From Xiphophorus maculatus (taxonomy: Eukaryota; Chordata; Actinopteri; Cyprinodontiformes; Poeciliidae): a stretch of DNA of 64,000 nucleotides. Position 1 is the stretch's first letter. Each line of letters starts with the position of its first letter. The notes under the pieces were generated by a model. That model was given only the letters and a program-made list of their open reading frames with translations, was not told where the DNA came from and did not search any database. Below, piece after piece: positions 21,950-32,689 of this stretch. Where the stretch lies: positions 7,552,501 through 7,616,500 of the forward strand of contig NC_036447.1 in NCBI RefSeq assembly GCF_002775205.1, given 5' to 3'. Made by a program: the position numbers and the translations under genes.

Positions 21950-22780
21950 GTGCTATCTTGCTAGATACCATGTATCTAGCAAGAAAGACACGTAAGTTGT
22001 GCTTCTGGGGGCAGTAATGTTTGTCTGGAGAAAAATGAATCTACCAGGAAGGTTGTGATAAGGAGGAACAGCTTCCCCAAATTGAATCTGAGCTTTGCTG
22101 GCATGGGATGCCCATAGCAGACGTGTGTTCGAGCACAAGGTGGTTCAAACGTGTATTTTGTATCCTGTCATTGGTCTACTGGTCGATTTTGTAATCATCA
22201 GACTTGTGGTATTAGTTCATCTAAGGACCGAGCTATCAACTGAACACCACCTGTTAGTGAGTTTCATCAACTGGCAGGGAGGCTATGGGCAGACCTGGGT
22301 CTTGTTTGTGAAAACAACGAGTAGTGGAAGTTATCAAGCTAAAGAAGGAAGTCTTCAGGGCTTCGCTGGGGATTCCTGAAACAGCTGGCAGGTATGGTCA
22401 GACGACCTGCAGCTTCTGTGGTCAAGGAGGCAAGAATGTAGGAATATGAGGAATTTAGAAAAACTTTTGTTTGACAAACAAGGAAATTCTGTAACTTAGA
22501 AAGAAAAATAGGTTTGGTTTTTTGTTGGGGCTGAAGCCAATGAGATGACAGAAGTCACTGAGGGAATCAAAACAAATTACCGGCACCTAGTTGGTAAAAG
22601 ACATGCTGAAGGCTCTGGACATTGTGGGGTTGTTGGTGTTGACCTGCCCTTGCAGTGTTGCATGTGGGACCAGGACAACATTTTCAGTGGTGATGGTCCA
22701 AACTTTCAAGAAAGGTATCAGAACAGTGTGCTCCAACAATTCTCATGCAGGGCAGTGTGCCTTGAGGACCAGGGTTGGGA
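21950..22780 (+). mobile_element. Decayed LINE fragment: end of endonuclease, start of reverse transcriptase
   Basis: Short translated pieces in shifting frames match a common fish LINE: FEHK..QT and ELSTEHHLLVSFINWQGG (endonuclease end, about 22,125-22,280), then ALDIVGLLVLTC and FKKGIRTVCSN (start of the reverse transcriptase, about 22,610-22,735). Stops and frameshifts are frequent, so it is an old, dead copy without either end. Clade uncertain; an RTE-like element is my best guess. Confidence 0.6.
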
Positions 22781-22830
22781 AATACTGCATTACACCACTT
22801 CTGCTACATTTAACATATAAACAGGGACAT

Positions 22831-24030
22831 TAGCCTTTCTTGCACGTGTTGTACTTGTACTTAACAAACTGCACTACACGCACTTCATTAAGTATTCGGG
22901 TGTTGCCTTAATTTGAATCTCTTGAAGTAAGTTGATTGTGATATCTCCGCTTCTGTTTTCTGGAAGTTGTGAACGATATTATTCACAGTTGTTTTCAAGG
23001 GATATTCTTTACATCCTGACGTCATGCATAACTTGAATGACACAATGACCCGCAATGAAAATAAATGTTCAAGTTGAGATTCTGAGCCGTTTTTTGGAAC
23101 CACCACAGCAGTATTGCAAGCCGGGTCAAACTAAGTGTTGCACAAAATCAATTTCTTTCTCCAGCCTTGCCCTTCACATATTGTAATCCTTCAAAAAATT
23201 ATCTTGTATATTTTTAATGTAGTTGTAAAGCTAATCATTTAAAGCAGCATTCATATAAGAATGTTTTTTGACATCTAGTATGAGGGTGATTTTATGTTAA
23301 ATCTGTTGATTCTACAACACACATTTAGAGTTAATTGAGTAATTTTTAATCAGCATGGAGATTAAACTGCTTTTCTAAACAACCAACATGCACAAATGCA
23401 GAAGTTTAATGCAGCCGTTGTTGCATTTTAGGACATATTTTGCTGCATCACATGCATTCTGACTGATATTAGTAAAACAAGCGATGTGCAGTAATACTGA
23501 AGGTTGCGATCAACAATATGTTGATATGGACAATATCATGTCAAAGCTGATCTGATGGATTGAGATCTGCTGACTAGAAAGACCACTGAAGTATAATAAT
23601 CCTATTGATATATTCCATGCTTTAAAACTTCAAACACATAGCAGATCTGTGAAAATGTCGGGTAATAATATATGCAAACTTATGACCATTAACACTTTGG
23701 TGCAAGGACGCCTTTATTGAATGATTTGCAAATGTATTGCTTTAAGTGAAATACTTTTACACCTTTTTAAGTTCCTCTTCCCTGAGTTAAGTGGTACAAA
23801 ATACAAATAATTGAAAGAGGATTATTCATCGTGCATATATTCTTATTACACCAAATATACCAAGACCCTGAGAAGGAGTATGATAAAAACTTTTTTTTCT
23901 TGCTAAACACAAGTAAGATATTTTTGAGCAATCCATTATTTTAGCACAATTCTAGTAAATGCCTCTATCAATGCTTTAGCCGATTCAAGTGTGATAGGTT
24001 TGGCCAAATTTGCAGGCGTTGTTCAATGAG
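22831..24030. other. Intergenic between genes C and D, no gene recognised
   Basis: AT-rich with no exon-like open stretch beyond about 70 codons and no named repeat. Confidence 0.5.
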
Positions 24031-24050
24031 GTGTTCATTTCCTGTTCATA

Positions 24051-24482
24051 CATATAATAAAAAACGCTTCCTGTCCGAGCATCACTATAGAAGAACTGGC
24101 AATAGCACCCAGAAAAAGTGGACGACTCCTTGTGCATCTAAACGAGAGGTAACAATAAAAAAAAATAACTGTTTTATTATTATAACAATGTAACAATTTC
24201 TTGACTAAAAATGCACAACAGCTTGGATTATGTTTGAGTTGCATACTCATTATTTGTGAAAAAATTAGAAAGCTTTCAATTGCAAAAAAGTAGTTTAAAA
24301 TGTCATACATTTTTAACCAATAACTCAATTTGCCATTAAATAAATAATCTCTACTACAGCTAAATGTGGTTTAACAGGAGTAATACAATATTTTTTTAAA
24401 ATTTTGAACTATAAAACCTTGTATTTTTATTTCATGTCATCAGACTTGGAGCTGGCAGATTCCTCTGGAACTCAGCAGGAAG
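24051..24482 (+). promoter_or_regulatory. Probable promoter and two leader exons of gene D
   Basis: A TATA-like CATATAATAAAAAAC lies at 24,051-24,065. A leader exon ends at 24,148 (ACGAGAG then GTAACA). A second leader exon spans 24,444-24,482 (acceptor CATCAG, donor GTAAAAC) and resembles gene C's second leader exon (CTCAGCAGGAAG against CTGCAGAAAGGAAG). The layout matches genes A and C. Confidence 0.5.
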
Positions 24483-24715
24483 GTAAAACTATCAATTTAT
24501 TTATATTTTCAAATTTATTTGATCAGGGACAAGACATCCCTGGTCAAGATTTTTAAAGGTTAACCTCTAAAACTGATGAGACAAAGAAACCTATTTAAAA
24601 CTAACGGTAAAATGATACTTGTATTTACATATCAAAGTATAATCATTGCATCACTTGTCATGAACTTGGTTACATGATTTTATTATTTTCTTAATGTTGG
24701 ATTTGATCCATTCAG

Positions 24716-27700
24716 ATGGCTGTCCTGTGCTGGGTGGTTCTGGTTCTGGCCGTCTTCCTGTCTCCTCAATGCAGTCTAGCCGCTGTAGACGAGGCCTGGC
24801 TAACCGACATTATACAAAATCTCAAAAATGAGTAAGTTTTAAATCAGTTTTCATTGTTTCTTGTGTCTTTTATCCTCAAGAATATGGGATTGCATCAACT
24901 TATTTACAGGTTATTTGTAATTCAATTTGTTGAATTAAAAAACCAGAGCAGTAGCGATGCAGAGCCAACTTAGATGCTTGGATTTTGCAAGATCGCTGCA
25001 AAAAAGGCTACAGAGTGCACTGAAAAGCATCATAAATTATTATTTTAGGGAAAGTTAAAATTATATAGAGTGACTCTCTCAATTGAAAAACAAAAATAAT
25101 AAAACTAATATAGAAAAAGGGTCAGTGATTGCGTTTCTATCAACTTTTTTTTAACTTGCATTTTGAAATATTGCATTAGAAAAGGAAATGTCAAAATCCA
25201 AAATAACTTGCTCAATTTCACAAACAAATTTTTTACACTCCCTTTTAGTTCTTTCTGGCTTTTCCAAAACAGAGTTAATGTGCTAAAAGATAGACAGAAA
25301 CACATATGCTGAATAAGTTCTGACATAACGTACTTTATGATTCAGGCAAAAGAGTTGCAGTTCTTTTGTACAGATTTTGTGTAAGAGCAACAATTTAGCC
25401 ATAAAAGGCCAGAAGGTGACAGAACATTATGCTGAGTTGGATACGTTCTGCACTTAAAATCACAACAATCATTTTTAATGGTTTATTATCTGTCTTGCTT
25501 TGTCCACACTCCATTTAACTTCAAAGAAGATAGTAATTAAATCACCTACAGTGTTTTGGAGAATCGTGGCTTTAGTCACACTCTGGCCAAATGCCACTGC
25601 TCTGATGCCACTGTACTGCACCTGAATCAAATGAGTTGCTTACAAAAACCTGCTGACATGCTAAGGAGGTAATTAAGCCTTGTGATTGAGATGTTGAAGC
25701 AGGGATGCATCCAAAGTTGTAGGACAGAGGCACTGGAAATGTAGACCCCCGCTCTGGATGATACACCTCATTAAGATTTTAAGATGTTACTTTAATTGAC
25801 GTTTCCGCCACCTGGTGGCGTCACGTGGTATTTCAGAACTTTCATGGACTTATAATTTTTTATTTTTTTAGCAAGTTTGGGCAGAGATTTGATTAACACA
25901 GGAATCTGGGAAGGATCAGCTTTATTATTATTTTTTTTTATTTAGCTCATTTCTTACAATAAACAACCACTTAATTTAGTCCTTGCTATACCATTGTTGA
26001 TATAATTATGTTTTAAAAAATACAAAGTGCTTTTTAAAACACTTGATTTTGTTTGATAAATATTTTTGATACTTTTATTAATCTTTTTCATGCTAAAAGT
26101 AAGTATTTTGAAATAACTGTGTTATGTGCATCAGTTTATCAGGGTCATTAAATTTCTGCCCAAAATTAAAAATTGTTGAGATCAAACTCTGAAATTTTCT
26201 GTAAAAAAAAAAAAAAGGGAGAATATTACAAAAAAATAGTTTTGAAACTCAAAAATTTCTAAAAAATTTCAGTTTTTCAAACAAATTTTTGACTTCTGGA
26301 ACTGTACAATGATCCTTGTCATACATTATAGCTTTGCTATGTAGAAATGACAAAAAAAACTCATCGATGGTAGTTATTGTAATGATAATAAACAATTTAA
26401 AAGCAATATAAGCAAATTCATTTTAATATAATGATAACTTGTAGTTTGCAGGTATTTGCTGCAATAAAATGCAATTGTCAGACTGACTCAAGGTTTTTTT
26501 ATCTTGTCAAATTATCAGCTGATATGAACTGGAATATTGATCATTTTTGTGTGTCTTTTTGATAGGTATGAATTGGGTGACAGCTACAGTCTGGTTGTCA
26601 ACCTCCCTGTGAACCAAGACATAAGCAGTCTTGCAGAAGTTCTTAAGGATGACCCTGCAGATGCAGTGAAACAAGCTATTTCAACGGGTCAAGGGTACCA
26701 AGGCACGAGGGTTGTTGCAGCTGCCCAGTCTGGAGCACTGGCCCATGTTCTAGAGAAAATACAGCCCCTCATAAAAAGCAGTGATGGCAACGTCCTCATC
26801 GTCTACTCTGAAGGCTACCCTGATGCAAATGGCATTGACAACAAGATCAGTAACATTGTTCAGAACTGGAAGAGTTATGCTTTTGTGTTTTCTAAAGTAG
26901 CTGATGTTGCTGATGCTGACACGCTTGCGAGGGCTGCAATGTTCAAAGAGCAAGAGGTTTCAAAGTTTGGGCTTGAAAACATATTCCGTTGTTATGAGCA
27001 AAGCGATTCTTTTCAGTGCACAAACTGCAAAGCAGGCGATAATGTTGCACCATCCTGCGTTGCAGATACAATGCAATCAGGTGCCAACGAAGAGACAGCA
27101 GTAGGTGCCACAGAGCCGCCTACAGGAAGTGATGAAGGCACAATTTCAGGTTTAAATAACGAGTCTGACATAGGCACAATCGCTGGCACTGACCAAGACT
27201 ATGAGGGTGGAGGGATGATTGATGTCATGGGTGGACAGGAACCAAGAAAGGGCAAAACGAGGCAAAAGGGGAAGAGAGGTGGAGAGGTGAAAGAAGGAGG
27301 TAAACGTGGAAAAGGAGGCAAGATGAGAAAATCACGTAGACGTGGAAAAGGAGGCAAGATGAGAAAATCACGTAGACGTGGGAAAGGAAGCAAGATGAGA
27401 AAATCACGTAGACGTGGAAAAGGAAGCAAGATGAGAAAATCACGTAGACGTGGGAAAGAAAGCAAGATGAGAAAATCACGTAGACGTGGGAAAGGAAGCA
27501 AGATGAGAAAATCACGTAGACGTGGGAAAGGAGGCAAGATGAGAAAATCACGTAGACGTGGGAAAGGAGGCAAGATGAGAAAATCACGTAGACGTGGGAA
27601 AGGAGGCAAGATGAGAAAATCACGTAGACGTGGAAAAGGAGGCAAGATGAGAAAATCACGTAGACGTGGAAAAGGAGGGAAGATGAGAAAATCACGTGGA

Positions 27701-27811
27701 CGTGGGAAACGAGGCAAGATGAGAAAATCACGTAGACGTGGAAATGGAGGCAAGATGAGAAAATCACGTAGACGTAGAGGTGGGAGGCGTAGAAGCAAGA
27801 GAAGGGGGTAG
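24716..27811 (+). CDS. Gene D: secreted deaminase-fold pseudoenzyme with acidic linker and GKMRKSRRRGKG repeat tail
   Basis: Two coding exons, 24,716-24,831 and 26,566-27,811, join in frame to 453 residues. Signal peptide about residues 1-22, then AVDEAWLTDI shared with gene C. The core (40-205) keeps VNLPVNQD, FVFSKV and FRC181-x8-C-x2-C-x9-C203. At the active-site position H99 is followed by VL, and the PC-x3-C cysteines are absent, so it should not be an active deaminase. Residues about 205-247 form an acidic Gly/Thr/Ser/Asp/Glu linker not present in gene C. The rest is basic with 13 twelve-residue units. Downstream AATAAA near 28,076. The nearly identical exon at 1-720 belongs to a paralog. 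Cellular role unknown; secretion and polyanion binding are inferred. Confidence 0.78.
25560..25800 (-). repeat. Dispersed repeat in gene D intron
   Basis: CCTGAATCAAATGAGTTGCT, GAAGCAGGGATGCATCCAAA and GGACAGAGGCACTGGAAATG match a frequent teleost repeat that often contains CTGCAGGACAG. No coding capacity. Confidence 0.45.
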
Positions 27812-28783
27812 ATAGCTAACAGTGCATAACAATCTGCTTTGCCAAATTTTGAGCAACAAAAACATTTAACATTAGTTTAAAAAATCAGGTACTTTGCAAA
27901 AGTGTTTTTACTTCATTTAATCTGATGAAACCATTGGTTTTGTCTGGCTAAATAAACATAATTCATTTATCTGTATTGACATGATTTATTTGAAAGGATG
28001 CTGTCGTGTTTTGCTTTTCTATATCACAGAATTCCAACTATTTATGTGGAACCTTGATATTTTTGCTACTTTTGAATAAAGTTTGCTTTAGCATTTTAAT
28101 GTCTCTTTCTGTCCATCATATTTTAACTCACATGTGTCAAACTCAAGGCCCATGGGCCAAATCTGGCGCACCATAGCTTTTTATGTGGCCCTCTAGATCT
28201 GTTTAAATAACCCAAGTTACTTTTGACAGGTCTTTAATTAGTTTCTAACATTTTTTTGCTTTTTGTTTATTGAGTTATTAAAAAATAATAAGTTGCAGAG
28301 TAGAAGTAGAGTCAATATTTTTGTTTTCATGTGTTTTAGGATTTTGTTCTGGTTAAATAATTAGTACAGTAATGTTTGTGTGGAAAAATAATAAAACTTA
28401 TTGCACAGATCATCCATTTCTATTGATGAAATCCACATTCTGAAAAATTGGTTCTTGTTTAACTGTGATGTACCTGCCTAGTTTGGGATTGGATTGGACC
28501 AAATATCAGGCCTGTCACGATAACAAATTTTCCTGGACGATAAATTGTTCCAGACATTATTGCAATAAACAATAATATTGTTGTTTTGAGACCATTTTTA
28601 AGTAATATGATGGTAATGACAAAAACACAAGAACACATTCCCAAAGATCAGTAAACTTTAAATTCTAATGAACATTTAATACTGGAACTGGAAGACAGTT
28701 TAATATCCAAAATAAGTAAACAAAACAACAAATGTAAAATGAATTTTGGAGTCTTTCTAAACAAAATTGTCCTTAAAAAAGGG
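27128..28783 (+). repeat. Duplicated block matching 1-1,692
   Basis: The two blocks match from the linker codons of the D-type exon through the 3' untranslated region, the ACATGTGTC repeat, the A/B intron-2 piece and the GACGATAAATTG repeat. They part at 1,692/28,783, where the left copy meets a fossil LTR and this one meets an inverted B-type gene piece. Confidence 0.9.
27308..27775 (+). repeat. 36-bp coding minisatellite of gene D, 13 units
   Basis: AAGATGAGAAAATCACG recurs every 36 bases from 27,320 to 27,752. Several interior units carry AGC or GAAAGC where the left-edge paralog has GGC, while the first and last units agree between paralogs. Confidence 0.95.
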
Positions 28784-28910
28784 TTAGATGACACCAAACT
28801 GAAGACTTTTATCTTAAAATTTAAACTGCACATTAAATGTCCCCTCTTTTCTGTCAGCTCCAAAGTATTCTGTTGTTTGGATATTAAAAATCAAGAATGC
28901 TGTAACTTAC

Positions 28911-29184
28911 AGAGAATTATTGAACTCGTATGTTGGTCTGTAGCTGAGGAAGAACACAGACATGTTTTAGAAACATTTTTATTGCACCCAGTGAAACATA
29001 AGAAATCAGTCTAAATCCAGTTTCCCTACAGAAAACAAAGAAGTTAAACTTACAGATTCAAGACTTGTGAAACTAGATTTTTTAGTTGGGCCTCGTCCAC
29101 TGCAGGCGGGAAACTGTTTGCAGCAAGCAGCGACACAGTCAGTGAAAGCATCAGTGAAAGCACCGTGAAGGACAGGAGACCCAT
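28911..29184 (-). pseudogene. Inverted partial B-type deaminase gene (coding exons 1 and 2 only)
   Basis: On the minus strand, exon 1 is 29,184-29,054 (131 bases, same length as gene B) and exon 2 is 28,943-28,911 (33 bases), with acceptor and donor sites kept. Exon 1 is open and encodes MGLLSFTVLSLMLSLTVSLL, one change from gene B. The inverted homology runs from about 28,812 to 29,320, matching gene B 10,675-11,177. The third exon with the catalytic domain is missing, so no enzyme can be made from this copy alone. It could still give a short secreted peptide if transcribed. Confidence 0.8.
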
Positions 29185-30599
29185 CTGAAAACAGTCCAGT
29201 TCATTTTCAGTTCAGTATTTTTACTTGACAAAAGTGAACATTTATGTTTACCTTTGATTTAAATGTCTTATTTTAACATCTAAGGTTTAACATCACGTTC
29301 ACTTAGTGGTTCACTTAGTGGACAGCTGTAGGAACTGATTCTGTTTGTCTATTCTTTGCAGGTGCAAAGCAACAACTCTGGTAAATAACCTTCAGAGTTT
29401 TAAAATGTTCAATCATCCTCTTCAGAAAATTATTCAGTTTAATTTCAATTCAGTTTTTACTTTCAATCTATCATCAAATCTTGCTTAGTTTACCTCAACT
29501 TCTTTGGTAATCATTCAAAAACAAACAAACATGATGAATGCAGATAAAAGATCTTGCGAAAATGTGTTTTGTACCACAGCTTTCTTGAAGGTCATTACCT
29601 CATGACGAAGCATTTCACAATTCATATAGAGGGAAACTGCAGCAACATGCCGTTCTCCGTGCAGAGACAAAAGAAGAAATGAACATGTTGCAAAAGCAGC
29701 AACTTAATTAAAAGTCATGCATGAATTTTCTACATATCATCCAACTGTCGACATAAAACCTACTCTGATGTTGAAATATATATTAGAAACTTTCTTTTCC
29801 TCCCTGGTTCAGTTAAATTAGAATAAGTTGCATCCAAGTGAAAGTTGTTTTGTTTTTTTTATTAAAATATGTTTTCTGCTAAAGAAGTATACACTCCAAA
29901 ACAAGTACGTTATAAATCCTAACAAAACCCAATATGTAATCCTATATCTCTTGACACTACTGTACACTTTTCTTATTACTGATGGAAATTCACAAAACAT
30001 GCGGTGAATTAATGAAGAAGCTGCTATCAGTTTTGCACACATGAAATGGTGACCACAATGGTGAGACCAAAGAGAAGTTTTTAGTTTTTATTTGACTGAT
30101 GACATCAGTTTTTTGTGGTCAAACCACTACGCAAATAATTGGTGTAAATGTACATTTACATATAGATATGAAAAATTTGCAATAATTCAGTTCTTTCAAA
30201 AGAAATGTTCACAAAATGATTTCCCGTTGTTTAATCTCTGCAATAGAAAAAGATTTAAATGCTTTTAAACAGCAAATTTGTTTTACTCATTGCAGGCATC
30301 AACAAATAAAAATGAATTTAGGACATTATGCACAGTAACTGATCAAAATATCTTCCGCTAGACAGTTATCTCAGTGATTCACCATTTTCTTACATCAGTC
30401 TTCCAGCTGTTAAATGTTTGAGAGGTTTCATGTTTGTAAAGCTTTTGTAAGTCGTCCATGTTTGGGTCATTGTTATGTTGCAGTGTCCAATTCTGCTTTA
30501 GCTTAATAATTATTTCTATGGAAAAAGGTCTCATATTTTCCTTAAGCTCCTTCAGGTGATGGAGAGTTAAGGCCATACTGAAAAATTAAAAAGCAAAAT

Positions 30600-30910
30600 G
30601 ACATGAATAAAGTTATAAAATCAGAAGAATAAAGTTGAAACATTAGAATTAAGTTGTACGAGACTAAAGTCACAATATTACAAGAATAAAATAATAAAAG
30701 AATAAAGTCACAATATTACAAGAATAAAATCGTACAAAAATAAAGTCATATTATAAGAATAAAATCATAAAAGAATAAAGTCATAATATTACAAGAATAG
30801 TTTTAATGTTATGACTATTCTCATAATATTGACTTTATTTTTTTATTATTTTAACCTTATTATCGTACAACATAATTGTCCTAATGTTACTACTTTATCC
30901 TTGTGATATT
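30600..30910 (+). repeat. Expanded AATAAAGTCA-type palindromic repeat
   Basis: Longer version of 17,470-17,730 with extra AGAATAAAATCATAAAAG-like units. Confidence 0.6.
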
Positions 30911-31506
30911 ATTTTTTTTTTTCTTAGCTTAGCCCTAACACTCCGCTGTCCTGATGCCCAGTTTAATTAATGGTGGATTTTATTATGGCGAGTAGTTCAG
31001 GTCCGGCTGCAGAAAAACTTCCCCACATCATGACATTTCCAGCGCTGTGCTTCACAGTTGGTATGAAACGTTTTTGCTTTTTTCCTGCGTTTGATTCATG
31101 CCATGTTCTCTGATCTGGGATGCAAATAAATGATTTTAGACTCAGCTGTCCAAAGAACAGTGTTTCTAAAAAGCTGAGTTAGGTGGTTTGGTGTCAACCA
31201 CCAAAACCTTTTTGTTGTTGCATTTATTTCCACATTCAAACAAAAATATAGAAATAGACAAAAAAGTGTGTATTAAGATGTAGCTTCACACAATCCGTTT
31301 CCTAGATTTATCTTTTTCAATCTTCCACCAATAAGCCAACTAATTTAATATTTTAAATGAATTAAATTTTCACAAACTTCAAATACTCAAATGTTCTGAA
31401 TCATTTTCACATTAGCTCCTGTTTGCTTTCTTATCTACATGACAGGAAGGTAGTGAAAAATAACATTTCATCACATACAGATACAAGCTCCAGCATGGGT
31501 TTGCTG

Positions 31507-31744
31507 TGACTCACAGGTTCCTATAAAATAAAGCTCTTCAATGTGCCACGTTCATCGACAAGTGGAGCAGAAAACTTCTGTACTGCATCTGTTAAAGGTA
31601 GAACATTTAATAAAAACACTTCATTTCACTCTTTAAATTAAAACTGGTTACTGTTAAAAATAAACAAAACAGAGGGTAAATCTTATTTGTTTTAATCTTT
31701 TAGAGCAGCTGGACCAGCGAATTCAGCTGGCTGCAGAAAGGAAG
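31507..31744 (+). promoter_or_regulatory. Promoter and leader exons of the truncated C-type copy
   Basis: TGACTCA (31,507-31,513), TATAAAA (31,522-31,528), leader exon ending at 31,597 and a second leader exon 31,704-31,744, all as in gene C. Nine to twelve bases of the first leader are missing relative to gene C. Confidence 0.5.
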
Positions 31745-31946
31745 GTGTAATAATTTTTAAAATATTTCTTTATTATGTAATAAAACAAAAAGCCTATCTG
31801 TAAAATAAGCATCTACAATCTCAAATTAATTGTCAGTTTCTTACAATGCAATACTAAAATATAAATTTAAAACATTTCTTTTGCTACAGTGGTTAGCTTG
31901 TTATGTGAATTCAGATAATTTACTTTGTTATTTTTTCTTTGCTCAG

Positions 31947-32056
31947 ATGAAAGGCCTGTTCTGGGTGACTGTGGTCTTCTTCCTGTCTGTTGAAAACACC
32001 TCGGCTGCTGTAGACCAGAAATGGCTTACAGATATTGTGCAAACCATCAAGAATAA
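31947..32056 (+). pseudogene. Truncated C-type gene: signal-peptide exon without the main exon
   Basis: The exon encodes exactly the same 36 residues as gene C's first coding exon (MKGLFWVTVVFF through QTIKN) and keeps acceptor and donor. The homologous block ends 404 bases later, and no deaminase-like or repeat-tail exon follows before COMMD1. The gene is therefore broken at its 3' side. Identity with gene C suggests a very recent event. Confidence 0.8.
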
Positions 32057-32461
32057 GTGAGTAATTGAGTTGCTTTGTTTTACCTATAAGCTGCAGAAGT
32101 ACAGAAAGTGAAACATAGAAAACCATGGCCTTGAACTGATATGAAAATGTGTCAAATGAAACACATTAATGAAATTTGTAGAACCAGATACAGAACATCC
32201 ACTCCTCATCCTCATGAACCACTTTAGAAAATACTCAAGCTGTGAGAAAAAGCTTGAGATCCAGACGTAGAAAGGGACAAATGAATTTGATGCATTATCT
32301 TTAAAGACTTGTTTGTAATATGGCTCTTTTTGTTTTGTACAAACTCCAAAAAGGGGCACATTCCCCAGCTCACCAATGACTTTTTACCAATGGCCCCTTA
32401 CACATAATACTTTAGGAAACGCTTGCATCCTTTGTTAAGATAACTCTCTATAGTGACAACC

Positions 32462-32640
32462 AGTGTTGGGTAGTAACTGATTACATGTAACGACGTTATG
32501 TAATTTAATTACAAAAAAAGAGTAACTGTAATTCGTTACAGTTACAATGAGAAAATATGTAATTCAGTTACAGTTACTTCCGAAAATATTAAGAATTACA
32601 AATTTAGTTACATTTTTAAAAAAATATGAACAAAAACCTT
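32462..32640 (+). repeat. GTTAC-rich dispersed repeat
   Basis: CAGTGTTGGGTAGTAACTGA followed by ACATGTAACGACGTTATGTA and several GTTACAGTTAC words is a frequent teleost repeat end. It abuts the end of the duplicated block at 32,460 precisely. Confidence 0.6.
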
Positions 32641-32689
32641 TGCGAAATATGTAATGATATTGTTATTGCTTTGCGCCCGATTTTGACGT

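Larger units (their letters stand above)
29321..32460 (+). repeat. 3.14-kb duplicated block (copy 2), partner 16,211-19,372
   Basis: Second copy of the block carrying the gene C 5' half. It stops at ATAGTGACAAC and is followed by an unrelated GTTAC-rich repeat, so the main exon of a second gene C was not retained or was replaced. Confidence 0.9.

Noticed and set aside
22095-22833. Protein-coding frames of 80-94 codons
   Set aside because: They match pieces of a LINE endonuclease and reverse transcriptase in shifting frames, so they are decayed element remains.
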